DNA of 64,000 nt from Syngnathus acus (taxonomy: Eukaryota; Chordata; Actinopteri; Syngnathiformes; Syngnathidae): NCBI RefSeq assembly GCF_901709675.1, contig NC_051093.1, positions 10,240,053 through 10,304,052 on the forward strand, written 5' to 3'. This document shows positions 1 to 11,446 of the stretch, in pieces. Every line of letters starts with the position of its first letter. The stretch's first letter is position 1. Under the pieces are notes generated by a model. It did not search any database. It was not told where the DNA came from and was given only the letters and a program-made list of their open reading frames with translations. Made by a program: the position numbers and the translations under genes.

Positions 1-75
1 GACAAGGAGAACAAGTCAGAAGACAGTAGCAGCGAGTCCAACTCTGGCGGCTCGTCAGACTCGGACTCAGACTGA
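1..75 (+). CDS. ubtf: UBF (upstream binding transcription factor), last 24 codons
   Basis: The window opens inside an exon whose frame 1 encodes a short acidic, serine-rich tail (DKENKSEDSSSES, ending SGGSSDSDSD) and stops at TGA 73-75. UBF, the RNA polymerase I architectural HMG-box factor of the nucleolus, ends in a long Asp/Glu/Ser tail that finishes in a very similar SSDSDS motif. Its position directly upstream of atxn7l3 on the same strand matches the human order as I recall it. Only the tail is visible, so the call rests on composition, the terminal motif and synteny. No HMG box lies in the window. Another acidic-tailed nuclear protein cannot be excluded from sequence alone. Confidence 0.72.
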   Translation, partial: DKENKSEDSSSESNSGGSSDSDSD

Positions 76-1467
76 AGAGAGGCACAGGGGGCGGGACCAC
101 CGTGACGACGGGACAGACCAAGCTGAGCCACGGGGGCTTCATTCGGGGGGGGGGGGGGGGATCTCTGCCACTGTGCCAACCCCTGCCCAAGCTGCCACCT
201 CCATTTCACACCCACCCACCCACCCACTTTTTTCTCTCTCTTTCTTTTCTTTTAATTTCTTCCCTTCATCAGCCCCTCGCCGAGTTTTAGTCGGACCTGC
301 ATCCCACTGGTTTGGCGATGTTCTGAACTGACACTTATTTGTTTTGAGTTTTAAAACAATGTCGTCCATTTTATTTGATTGTTCCACAGGGACGAGCCAG
401 GCTTCTCGCAGCCAAAGAACACGACAAGCGGGTGGGGCACTTCAAGCAGGGAGAGGGGCGGGCAGGATGCGAGGGTATTTGTACTGGAAAAAGTTGCACT
501 CTTAAGAATGTTTCCTTGTTAATACTGTACCCCAACCCCCCCCTTCTACTTTTTCCTCTGCTTTTGATTTTATCCCATTGACTTCTTAAAGAGGTGGTAT
601 TTTTTCAGATATAAAAAACAAAAAAAACAAAAACAAAAGAAGCCATGATGAATGTTTTGGATTTTTTTTTCTGTTGTCATTGCTGGAACGTCGTTTAAAA
701 TGCTGCAGTGCAAACAAGATTTCAATCTCGGTTATTGTATCCCCCCAAGCTTTTTCTTCTTCTTCATCGAGGGCAGTTATACTCATTGAAACCGAGCACC
801 AGTCGCAACACAAACTGTCTTGACATTACGCCTCCTTGCAAACACACATTTACATTCATTATCACATTTGTAAACAAAAGCAATTCATGGGAAGTTATTT
901 GTTTGGTTCTCTTAGAGGCACTGCACATTTTGAGGTTTGTTGTTCATTTTTATGTCCAAACTACAAATAAATCAAGTTGTTGTGCAACGCTTCCTATGTT
1001 CCCCATGCATGCTTTATTTAAAAAAACACATTTAAATTGGGTCTTTTTAATGTTTGATCTTGGTTAACTCCCTCCAAATCTTCCCTTAATTGTAGAATGG
1101 ATGACACAGACTACAAAATGAATGTACATATTAGACATTTTTGCTTGGTGACACACACCATGACTTACATTAGTTATAATCTTCTGTTTGTGATTGAATC
1201 AAAGTTAAAAGGGAGGCGGCAGTGTGTGTTATTCTTGTAAATACTGTTTTATTTTGTATTGAGTGGTTTTCTTTTCTCCCGTCCGTTGCTTGGTTTTTGT
1301 TTTCCTTGAGATGAAATGTTTGAAATGTTGAAAAAAGCAACAACAAAAAAAGCTTTACAACTTTGTACTGCTGATCATTTGACCAACAAAAAAAAAAAAA
1401 AAAATCACGTTTTCTATAGCAGAGGGTGTTATGATGTCCTTGTCGTTCAAGTATTTGGGCAAATAAA
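76..1467 (+). other. ubtf: 3' UTR of ubtf
   Basis: AT-rich non-coding sequence follows the ubtf stop. Canonical AATAAA signals lie at 966-971, 1462-1467 and, slightly further on, 1673-1678. The region holds a G run near 149-160 and several A and T homopolymers. Open frames here are short and low-complexity and show no known protein. The 3' end is inferred from the poly(A) signals only. Confidence 0.6.
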
Positions 1468-1805
1468 CACAATCTTGAAAAATTGCTTGTCTTTTAAGTA
1501 AGGGGGAGTTAAAAAGTGATTATTCTAAAGACATCTTAGGGTCGTGTTGAGGATGAAGAAATGTTTTTGAGAAAAAGTTGTAGTATTTATCTCGTATTCG
1601 ATACGGAAAAGTATTTGTGTGACCAGTCAGTTATAAAAAAAAAAAAAAAAAAAACTACTCTTAGTGGTGACAAATAAAACAGGGTACAATGTTAAAACAT
1701 TTTATAACTATAGATAGCGTACAACAGGATTTTTTAAAATGATGATTTCTTCGTCGGTCTTCCGTGTGGCGCACCATCCAATTGTTTTTCTTTGTGCGTG
1801 ACATA

Positions 1806-2115
1806 AACGTCTCATGACGTAGCCGGAAGTGCCTCGTTGTCTCGCGCTGTGATTGGTCGAGCGCTGCTGCATGGCCGCCTTGCGCCTGTCAAGCTGCACA
1901 AAACGGCTGGCCGTTCGTTTGTTTGTTTCGTTAACACCTGCAACGAACAGACAATAAGGAGAACTAGAATTACACGTTTCACTTTTTTCCCCCCCCTCTG
2001 AGACCCAGCAAATATGGACGTCGAAGAAGATTCCTCGCGCTGACTGACGCGAATCACGTCGAGTCGGCTGCCTTCCGCCGGGGGGAAACGGGCCGCTTCC
2101 GTGACGACCGACGAG
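1806..2115 (+). promoter_or_regulatory. atxn7l3: atxn7l3 promoter and non-coding exon 1
   Basis: Within 50 bp lie a CRE/ATF-like TGACGTAG (1815-1822), an ETS site CCGGAAGT (1823-1830) and an inverted CCAAT box, GATTGG, near 1850. This is the usual set-up of a TATA-less CpG promoter. A good donor, GAG|GTAAAA, follows at 2115/2116 and would end a 5' UTR exon. The transcription start is not visible. Everything between 1468 and 1806 is unremarkable A-rich spacer. Confidence 0.5.
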
Positions 2116-2187
2116 GTAAAAGGAAAGCAACGTCGAAATGGTGATGTTGATGATGGTGGTGGTGGTGGTGATGATGATGATGATGAT

Positions 2188-2262
2188 ATGCCATGCCATG
2201 CCATGCCATGCCATGCCATGCCATGCCATGCCATGCCATGCCATGCCATGCCATGCCATGCC
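2188..2262. repeat. (CCATG)n pentanucleotide microsatellite
   Basis: About 15 near-perfect CCATG units follow (GGT)n and (GAT)n stretches at 2155-2187. They lie in predicted 5' UTR intron 1 of atxn7l3, about 70 bp after its donor. The long reading frames on both strands here (MAWHG and CHAMP repeats) are products of the repeat, not genes. Confidence 0.9.
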
Positions 2263-2551
2263 GATGAGCCTCACTGCTCGCTGTGGCACGCTTGTCACGG
2301 TTTGGAAAGGAAGAGCTTGCATGGACATAATTAGCGGCTTTTGGTGACCCGTAATGTTTCCTATGCTCTTCCATCGTAATCAGACCCAAACAGCCGCATG
2401 CATATTGAAGTATTATGTTCATTCAATGACCTGTTCTAATGTCATTTTTTGTCATTGAATAACTTCTGCACCAAAAGTGAGCACTGTTTAATTTTCTTAA
2501 TAATTGTGGCCTTTTGTCACTTTATGGCTGTATTTTGTCTTTCTCGACAGG

Positions 2552-2857
2552 ATGAAGAGAGAAAAGCGACTTAAAAGCTTAAAAGTGAGTCATTTGGAGT
2601 GAATGACTTGTGTCACCACCAATGTTTTTTATTTCTGTTCTGAACTGACTGATTTTGTATTATTTACATCAATATGTTCAATGTCTTTATTTGGTCAAGT
2701 CGAAATGGAGGCAACTGGCATGAATGTTGACCGACATGACCTTGGGCGTTAATGAGAACGACGAGTTTGTTTGCCACCATAAGAGATCTGTTGATTTTAT
2801 CACCAGAAATGAATATTGTAGCTTAACTGTGAGTGTTATTGAATTAACTCGACACCT

Positions 2858-2890
<33 letters not shown>

Positions 2891-3023
2891 ACTATGAATG
2901 GTTTTTGGGCTTCGTAAATAATGACCAGTTATTGTACCTGTTGCTCCCATGATGCGGGTGGGTACGCAGCGTCATTGGGTTCCGACGCCATCGAGAAGAT
3001 TCAGCAGAGGGGTTTTCAAATGA
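2552..3023 (+). CDS. predicted upstream ORF of atxn7l3 (spliced, 28 codons)
   Basis: A small 5' UTR exon is predicted at 2551-2584 (acceptor CGACAG, donor GTGAGT). It joins the first coding exon, which starts at 2970 after ACGCAG. In the joined transcript an ATG at 2552 opens a basic 28-codon frame (MKREKRLKSLKR...). Its TGA at 3021-3023 overlaps the main ATG at 3020-3022 as ATGA. Such an arrangement could make translation depend on reinitiation. The frame holds only if the two exons are spliced as predicted. No similarity to a known peptide is seen. Confidence 0.35.
2860..2889. repeat. (TG)n microsatellite
   Basis: Fifteen TG units in the second 5' UTR intron of atxn7l3, about 80 bp before the acceptor at 2969. 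Confidence 0.9.
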
Positions 3024-4367
3024 AAATGGAGGATATGGCCCTGTCAGGCCCAGACAACAACACCAGGCTGGAGGTACAGCAATGATTCAAAGTGAGTCGT
3101 CACTCTTGATGTTTAACAGTCCCGCATGTGTGCGCTAGGCCTTGGTCCACGACATCTACTCTGAGCTGGTGGAGGACGCCTGCCTAGGCCTTTGCTTTGA
3201 GGTGCATCGCGCCGTCAAGCACGGCTACTTCTTCCTGGACGACATCGACCCGGAGAGCGCCAAAGAATTTGGTTGGTACATTTGCGCCCGTTTGTTCGAC
3301 ATCAGCTTTTTTTCCTCTTGATTTACTCGAGCTGTTGTCTGTCTGTCTGTCTGTGCAGAGATTGTGGACCAGCCAGGACTGGACATCTTTGGCCAGGTGT
3401 ACAACCAGTGGAAGAACAAGGAGTGCGAGTGTCCCAATTGCAAGCGACTAATCGCGGCGTCCCGCTTTGCACCGCACCTGGAAAAGTGTCTGGGCATGGG
3501 GCGCAACAGCAGCCGCATCGCTAGCCGCAGGTCGGCCCCCAAATGGAGCCTCCTCCCTCCTAATATCAAATGTTATCTATCGTATTGATTTGTTCATTTT
3601 GACAGGCTGGCCAGCAACAACAACAACAACGTGAGCAAGTCGGAGAGCGACCAGGAAGACAACGACGACCTGAACGACAACGACTGGTCGTACGGCGCCG
3701 AGAAGAAATGTGAGCGATGTGAAAAGCCCACGGAAGCTCCATATAGCAAGCGATCTTTGTTGTTATGATTTTTCTACTTTCTGATTGCAGCCAAGAAGAG
3801 AAAGTCAGATAAGGTCATTGCGGTAGTTCTCTCGTTCGATACGGAGTTGGGATCTGTCTTGTAACCAAGCGCTCTTTTCCCCTCTGCGCAGAATCCAAAT
3901 TCACCGCGACGCTCCAAATCTCTCAAGCACAAAAACGGTAAGGGAGTCTTTTATTTCCTTTCGAGCAATTCCTTGCAAGATAGTAATTGACTTTCAAAGT
4001 CTACCTTAGATGAATTTGGTCGATTTCTAACTTGATGTAGTTATTGGTATGAAATGCATTTCAGGTGATCTGGGCAGCAGCAGCAGCAGCAGCAGCATCT
4101 CCTCAGAAGCATTCAAGGTGGACTCTTCCTTCTTAGCCCGTTTGCCAGCAGCAATAAGCCAGCGCTCTTTTCTCTCGTTTGCCTTCGTCCAGTACAATAA
4201 CTACAACAACGCCGGGATCAATTACGAAACTCTGGGCCCTGAGGAAGTCAGGTCACTGCTGACCACGGTGAGAGAACCACTCTTGCGGCCTTTGTAAGGA
4301 TTGCTTGGATGCCTGGGATATTCCGCCAATGGAAGAAACAGACTTGCTGATGGATGCTTTGCTAAGC

Positions 4368-4419
<52 letters not shown>

Positions 4420-5348
4420 AGCAATGTGGGGTGATCTCTGAACACACCAAGAAGATGTGCACCAGGTATGTAGCACACGCACACAGCTGCCATGTTCTTG
4501 CGTCCGTCTTCCCCTATCACTTTTCTCCCTTTCCACGATATGAAGTGAAAGCGACTTTAACTTTAACCGAAGGTTGAACACAAGTTGACAGCAGGGCCAG
4601 CGACCCGCACGTACGCACGTGCCTCCCTCCCTCCCTCCCTCCCTCCCTCCCTCCCTCCGGGCCTGTCACCAGCCTTCTTTACCCTGCAAAATGGCCACCC
4701 ACAGACCTGGCGCAATTGGATATATAGAGATCTATTTGCAATTCAAACAAAATGTCACCCTCCGTGCTCACTACGACAGTGATTGGCCACCTTTGCCTTA
4801 TCTCTGTGTGAAAGGGGGCCAATTACGGTGAAAGGGTCTCCCTCCCTTCCTCCATCGAGGCTGGTGTCAGTCGGGGAAGTGTAACGCCACCTTGTGTCCC
4901 GCCCACCAGGTCTCAGCGCTGTCCCCAGCACACGGACGAGCAGAGGAGGAGCGTCAGGGTGTTCCTCCTGGGGCCGTCCGCGTGAGTGTGCCCCCCCCCC
5001 CCCCCCAATAGCGTCCTTGATCCCAGCCCCATCCCTTCCGTGTGTTCTTAACTCGTGTATGAGTGATGGCTTCTGTCGGTTAAAAGGAGCCATGTTTGAC
5101 AAGTCAAGATTGCAGCTGCAGTGAGAACAGTCATTTCAGTCAAGGCAAGAATAACACCAGAGTCGTGATGATGATGATTAAAAGTACACAATAGGACACC
5201 ATACAAGCAAATTGGATGTACCGAGTTTGATTTCCAGGGCTGTCCACACAGGAAGTGACCTTTTTTTCTGCACTTGTCATGATCACCAGGTCGTCCCTCC
5301 CTGACCCCGACGCCACGGCCGAGAGCGACGGCTTTGAGCTCCAAGGGG

Positions 5349-5382
<34 letters not shown>

Positions 5383-5920
5383 GGCTCACAATCTCATCAG
5401 CCGCCTGCAGTGGGAAGACTCGCCGGAGATTTCGCCCACTGACTCCGCCTCATCCAGAGCCAGTAAGGAATGGAATGCAATTTTTAAAATGGATTTTATT
5501 TTGCCCGCAAACGTTATTAGTTCTTTTAGTTTTGATTTGATTTCTTTTTAATTTGTTGAATTTGATTTAGTTTGACTATTATTGTTTTTGGAAATGATTC
5601 TCCTCACAGGCACCAACCATTCTGACCCTCGTAGGCCGAAGAAGAAGAAGCGGACCTCACTGATTTTGAACAGCACTTCAGGAGGAGGAGGAGGAGGAGG
5701 AGGAGGAGGAGGAGGAGGAGGAGGAGGAGGAGGAGGAGGAGGAGGAGGAGGAGGAGGAGGAGGAGGCGGAGGCGGCGGCGGAGGCGAAGGAACAAGCGGA
5801 AGTCTAACAAGTGGCAGCAATGGAGGCGTCTCGCAGAGTAATGTTAGCTTGCCCGCCAAAAAAAAGCGCCCCAAACCTCCTGCTCCATCTATTTCCAGCA
5901 TCTACAATGACTTGAACTAG
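3020..5920 (+). CDS. atxn7l3: ATXN7L3, SAGA deubiquitinase adaptor (Sgf11 homologue)
   Basis: Twelve coding exons: 3020-3073, 3139-3271, 3359-3530, 3606-3709, 3791-3813, 3892-3937, 4065-4117, 4193-4267, 4422-4465, 4910-4981, 5290-5462 and 5610-5920. They sum to 1260 nt (419 aa); as I recall, the human protein is about 347. ATXN7L3 joins USP22 and ENY2 in the nuclear module that removes ubiquitin from histone H2B. The N-terminus ([30 protein letters not shown]) is the ENY2-binding helix. A Sgf11 zinc finger follows (C87-X2-C90, H102-X3-C106). The SCA7 domain is C222, H228, C233, C239 and H242. The C-terminus is basic ([11 protein letters not shown]) and ends SIYNDLN. The size excess comes from poly-Ser (about 7), poly-Gly (11) and a 35-residue poly-Gly. 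All introns are GT-AG. Start chosen by similarity; a second Met lies at residue 3. Confidence 0.93.
4371..4413. repeat. (TG)n microsatellite at a splice acceptor
   Basis: About 21 TG units end 8 bp before the acceptor TTTGCAG of the exon at 4422. The repeat therefore stands where the polypyrimidine tract should be. UG repeats just upstream of acceptors are known TDP-43/CELF-type binding sites in other genes; a role here is inference. Confidence 0.9.
4621..4658. repeat. (CCCT)n microsatellite
   Basis: Roughly nine CCCT units inside the 444-bp atxn7l3 intron 4466-4909. The rest of that intron and a C run at 4989-5006 in the next one show nothing else. Confidence 0.85.
5351..5383 (+). repeat. 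atxn7l3: coding (GGC)n, 11 glycines in ATXN7L3
   Basis: Eleven in-frame glycine codons, ten GGC and a last GGG, encode residues 280-290, just before the conserved LISRLQW segment. Human ATXN7L3 has no long glycine run at this position as far as I recall. Confidence 0.85.
5681..5785 (+). repeat. atxn7l3: coding (GGA)n, 35-glycine tract in ATXN7L3
   Basis: An in-frame run of GGA codons, with GGC codons at its 3' end, encodes Gly341-Gly375 without interruption. It lies between the conserved KKKKR patch and the C-terminal [10 protein letters not shown] motif. It is the longest single-amino-acid run in a real gene of this window. Confidence 0.93.
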
Positions 5921-5985
5921 CACCAGAGAACATTTTTCCCCTCCACGTCTCTACGCCTAGGTTCGGAATGAGGCATTCAGGTGCA

Positions 5986-6034
<49 letters not shown>

Positions 6035-6402
6035 TGCATTCTTCTGCTCGCTCTACTGCTGTGTGTATTTCAGGTTTAGTGTAACTCATGTGAACCGTAT
6101 ATGCTAATTTTGTATTCTTGTGACATATATTTTGAGTTTTGTTAAGATTATCATGACCTAATTATTTGTTGTAAATGATGTCACAACACACACACACATG
6201 TATTTTATGTATTTGCACATGAAACTGTAATGGTGGTGGAGATGGACAAGGTAAGCTCAAATAATTGTGTCTATTTTTATAGTCCTGTGAAGTTTTGTAA
6301 AAGTGTTTTGGTGATGTGAGCTCAAAATATTAACACGTGTATATATATATATAAAAGTATTTCATTGAGCACTGTCCTTCATTGCTGACATTTGTAAATA
6401 AA
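5921..6402 (+). other. atxn7l3: 3' UTR of atxn7l3
   Basis: Non-coding, AT-rich after the stop TAG 5918-5920. It carries a (CA)n microsatellite at 5989-6030 and a short (AT)n near 6340. The poly(A) signal AATAAA lies at 6397-6402, with a T-rich element about 15 bp later. Confidence 0.7.
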
Positions 6403-6508
6403 AAGAGTGGGAAGTTTTTTTTTGTAATGCTTTTAATTGGAGACATTAGACTCCAGATGTTTTTTTTCTCATAAGTGCCAGATTCATTTGTTTCATTCAT
6501 TCATTCAT

Positions 6509-6940
6509 TTTATTTACACTAAATACACAACATTGTACACATCAAAAGACACTAGGCCTGTTCTACTTTAACAATACAGCATCTCAGCCTTTAAATTAAT
6601 TTCTTCACACCACAGAAAAAATGTTGGGCTTGAATCATGGATGGAGAAACGAGAGCTAACAAAGCAGAAATGAAAGCTTGATCACAGGTCTTTTTTTTTT
6701 CTCCCCCTCCCCTGTGGAAATGGGTTAGTGTGTTAGCAGGATTGGCCAAAAGCATCCGGTGATGTTTTATGGCAGCAGAGAGGGGCCCGCCCGCCCGCCC
6801 GCGCGCCCGCCTGGAGGGGGAAAAAATGCAGGTGGGTGGACTTCTGCTTGTTTTGTTTTTTTTCTTTGGTTTTCAGCATATGAATGGTCCAAATATGGGA
6901 GTTTCAGGGCCGTGCTAGTGTTACATGCCAACGGGTTTCT
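6509..6940 (-). other. tmub2: 3' UTR of tmub2
   Basis: On the minus strand this follows the tmub2 stop codon and reaches an AATAAA (TTTATT at 6509-6514 on +). Its end lies only about 110 bp from the poly(A) signal of atxn7l3, so the two transcripts converge and may overlap. A GC-rich (GCCC)n patch sits at about 6787-6812. Confidence 0.6.
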
Positions 6941-8146
<1,206 letters not shown>

Positions 8147-8151
8147 CTTCT

Positions 8152-8900
8152 CCTGCAGAAATGGTATGTTGACACATCATTTTTTTTTGAAGGGGGGTCG
8201 TCTTCGGGGCAAAATCTTACATGGATTTCTTGTCCGACGTTTACTTCGAATGGAACTCTATTGACGATTTTTCATGGCCTAATATTTTCATGGAATAGAG
8301 TGCTTCGTGGCAAACTATGCCGTACATTGGCAAATGTAAAACAAGATTTGGTCGTTGTATCAACTGGCTGCATTTTGGTAACAAACTCCTGTGCTTATGG
8401 TAGATCGAATGTGTTCGGCATTCCCTCCTCAATCCCAAGGGAAAATTGACCCGGAAATGGGACACAAGACGGACGGCTCATTTGTTGACGTCACAATCCG
8501 GTTATTTAACGTTGCACGGGTGCAATGCATACAAAACAGGTCTTCATCATCCCAAAAGAAAGGACATGTCGTGCCGAGCGTGGTTTCACGCGGATTTATA
8601 GGCCAGCGAATGAGCAATATTGTGACTCTCGTCCAAGTGTTGATTCACGTCAATAACGAGCAGCGTTAGCCTCGCGAGCTAACCCCAAGCTAAATCAAAG
8701 AAAACGAAAGCTCTTGCCTCCATTTACGCGACTCCCCTTTCACGTTAATCATCGTCAATACCCGCGCGGCGTCGGTCAACTTCACCGTGGAGGACACGAT
8801 TGTTTCTTACCAGCCAGGCGTGCAATCAGAGCATGTTTGACGACGAACTTGATCGATGCTAGTAGCTAGCAAGCGGCTACTTCCTCAAAACAGGGTGCAC
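8152..8900 (-). other. tmub2: tmub2 5' UTR intron and non-coding first exon
   Basis: The coding exon starts at 8152 (acceptor CTGCAG). A donor GTAAGA lies at 8810-8805 on the minus strand, so a 5' UTR exon should end at 8811 and start near 8880-8900, with an intron of about 650 bp. The intron carries a perfect CRE, TGACGTCA, at 8486-8493. Nothing in it looks coding. Confidence 0.45.
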
Positions 8901-8977
8901 ACGCGCACACACACACTCAGGCGGAAGAGAGGAGGGACGTCAGCAACCCGTTGCTGTGCTGATGTTCTCACACAAGC

Positions 8978-9289
8978 TTTATTTAGTTGACCTACTGGCG
9001 TTTATTCTTTTATGTATTTTAATGCATGTCATAAAAAAGCCCCCGTAACAAATCCATTCGTCCCAGCCGTGTCAAGATAGCGTACATTTTTGTCCCCCCA
9101 AAAATATACTACTGAGTCGTTTTTGTTTTTTGAAGTCAAGGAAAATAATTGAAAAACCAAACCAAAGTGTTTTTCCGAAGCGTAATAACTCCGTACGGTA
9201 GTCGTGTGCTGGATGTGCGCCTTTAAGAGGCGTGAGTGACGTCACGAACCGACCGCTTGGCACTGCTTGGGCGGGCCGGCGGCGGCGGG

Positions 9290-9330
<41 letters not shown>

Positions 9331-9513
9331 CACGTTGCAGCCTTGCGATGCGAGCGACTCTTTTCATTTGGTAAACACTTAAGTAACGCTACAGCCCTAA
9401 TTGCAACGATACATTTTTCTCTGTCAGCTCTTTTTGAAAAACTGGAGAAAAAATGTGAAGTCATATTGTTTTCATTTGAATATGTGATAGGGCTCCAAAA
9501 AGCAAGGCCAAAT
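8978..9513 (-). other. asb16: 3' UTR of asb16, abutting the tmub2 promoter
   Basis: Minus-strand sequence after the asb16 stop reaches AATAAA signals at 9006-9001 and 8983-8978 (TTTATT on +). It includes a (CCAG)n microsatellite at 9292-9329 and a perfect CRE, TGACGTCA, at 9237-9244. The predicted tmub2 first exon begins within about 100 bp, so the asb16 3' end and tmub2 promoter probably share this stretch. Confidence 0.5.
9292..9329. repeat. (CCAG)n microsatellite
   Basis: About nine CCAG units in the asb16 3' UTR. A shorter relative lies at 9859-9880 in the last asb16 intron. Confidence 0.9.
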
Positions 9514-11446
9514 TTAGTGCAGCGTGCCGTCGTTCTGCAGCAGCAGGTAATCCCGAACCGAGCCGGGGACGTCCAGTCGACTCGCTTGCGAGTGGCAAAG
9601 CGCCCCCAAGCAACGACGCAAAGCGCAGCGACAGAGGTGCTGCAGTGAGCGAGGCTGACCGCTCAGCTCACGCACTCGTTCGAAGAAACCCTCGTGTCCT
9701 CGCGCGAGAGGGCCGTGGTCTTCCATCCAGTCGCACCGCGGGACGTACGGGTACGAGTTCAGGATAACCTCCAAGGTTGCGGGAGAGAGGACACACCGCT
9801 TCAACGTCTGCGTGCAGACAACAGCGAACAACACAATGTATGTAACATTACAAAGGTCAGCCAGCCAGCCAGCCAGCCAGGAAGACCGTCTCCAAATGAT
9901 CTAGACTGGGGCTTTTGCCAACCTTTGGTGGGACAGGTTTGGCTCCATGATTCAGGAGCATCTGTACCACTGCTTCAGGTTGTTGGTCCAAGTTGTCCTC
10001 AAGCACCTGAAAGCACCCGCAATCAGTGTTCAGCGTGACTTCCTTCTCTTGATAGTTGCGTGCTGTCGTTCGTACCTGCAGCGCACACTCCAAGGGCGTG
10101 TAGCCTGCGCTGTTGCTGACATCTGCCTTGGCTCCGGACCGCAGCAGCAGCTCCACCATGGCCGGGTTGCAATTGTGGCAAGCGTTGTGCAGCGGCGTGT
10201 GTCGCTTCTTACCGGCCGTGCGCGGGTCGGCGCCCGCGTCCAGCAACCTGCGCACCACGGCCAGGTAGCGGCCCACCTCCGACGGCTTGTCGGCTTTGGC
10301 GCAGGCGGCGTTCAGAGCCGTCTCCCCCTCCAGGTTGGTGGCCAGCACGTCGGCGCCGAGGGAGAGCAGCAGCTCCACGTGGCCCTCCAGGCCCCTGGAG
10401 GCGGCCACGTGCAGCGGAGTAAGCCTGGACTCGGCCGTCCTCGCGTTCACGTCGGCGCCGTCGTCCAGAAGCAGCTCGGCACACCTGCGGGGGGGGGGGG
10501 CATTGTCACGTCCGCTCGCAGAGATACAAAATGGGGCGACGCTATGCTCCCGAGCTCACGGTAACGAGAGGGCTGAGGCGCACAGGTGAAGAGGAGCGCT
10601 TCCGTCGGCCGTCAGCAGTTGCGCGTCCGCTCCGTGGGCCAGCAACAGTTTGACGCAGGCGGCGTGTCCTCCCGCGCAGGCATCGTGGAGCGCCGCGGCA
10701 CCTCCCGGCTCAGCGTTCACCTCGGCTCCGCGGGACAAGAGCTCCTCCACGCACGCTGCGTGCCCACCGCCGGAAGCCAGGCGCAGGGCGGACGTCTGCT
10801 TCACCTTGGAGCTTATGGTCCATATGCCTGACCGAGCGAGGAACACAAGGTACACTCTGGAATGGAGTCAAAGTTAGGGCTGCTGAAGGAATAGGAGAAA
10901 TAATGGTGGCCAAGTGGGAACGCTCCTACTACGGCATATACAAAGAAGAAGACTTTCACAACGAAGTGACTGCTAAGCTTCAGGAATATCAGCTGCCACG
11001 GCAACAATGGTGTTAGCTTGCCTACGGCGTTTCGCTTTGTGCGAGTCCAGCAGCCACGTCGAGTTAAATGAGTTGGCCAGCCACCGAGCGCTGAGCTGGA
11101 GGGACGTACCCATCTCCGGGGCCCACGTCATCTCCTCATGCACCGTCTCCATCTGAGCGTTGACCATGGCGGGGTCCCTGAGGACGGCATACACCCCCTT
11201 CATGTCCCCGCACATGAAGGTATTGTGGACGGCAGCGTCTCGGCAGCGGACGATAGGCGGGGCGGCCCGCACCTCCTGGAGCCGCTGCGTAGCCCTGCGG
11301 GGTGGGGGGGCTCTCGGTAGCGGCTCTCGGGTGAGTGCGCGCCTCTGGGCCAGGGCCCTTCGTGCGTCCTCCCAGTCTTGCAACTCCTGCTCGAGCCTCA
11401 GGGAGCGCAGTGATGTGGAGGAGAAGGGAAAGGTGTCCTTGGACAT
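9514..11446 (-). CDS. asb16: ASB16, ankyrin repeat and SOCS box protein
   Basis: Five minus-strand coding exons: 11446-11110, 10827-10560, 10484-10076, 10006-9923 and 9807-9514. They close one frame of 463 aa (human, as I recall, 453). ASB proteins are substrate receptors of Elongin B/C-Cullin 5 ubiquitin ligases; ASB16 substrates are poorly known. The N-terminus MSKDTFPFSS and WEDARRALAQR match ASB16. Ankyrin repeats span about residues 120-365 (TSALRLASGGGHAACVEELL, AALHDACAGGH, TPLHVAASRGLEGHVELLL, TPLHNACHN, TPLECALQ). The SOCS box is about 418-457: a BC box SLQHLCRCALRRCLG and a Cullin-box-like LDVP (444-447). Stop is TAA at 9516-9514. All introns are GT-AG. Intron 2's acceptor follows a C10 run. 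Start by similarity; an in-frame extension upstream lacks it. Confidence 0.93.

Noticed and set aside
1708-2422. Long minus-strand frames with MAWHG repeats
   Set aside because: They are translations of the (CCATG)n microsatellite and flanks; no domain and no conserved start.
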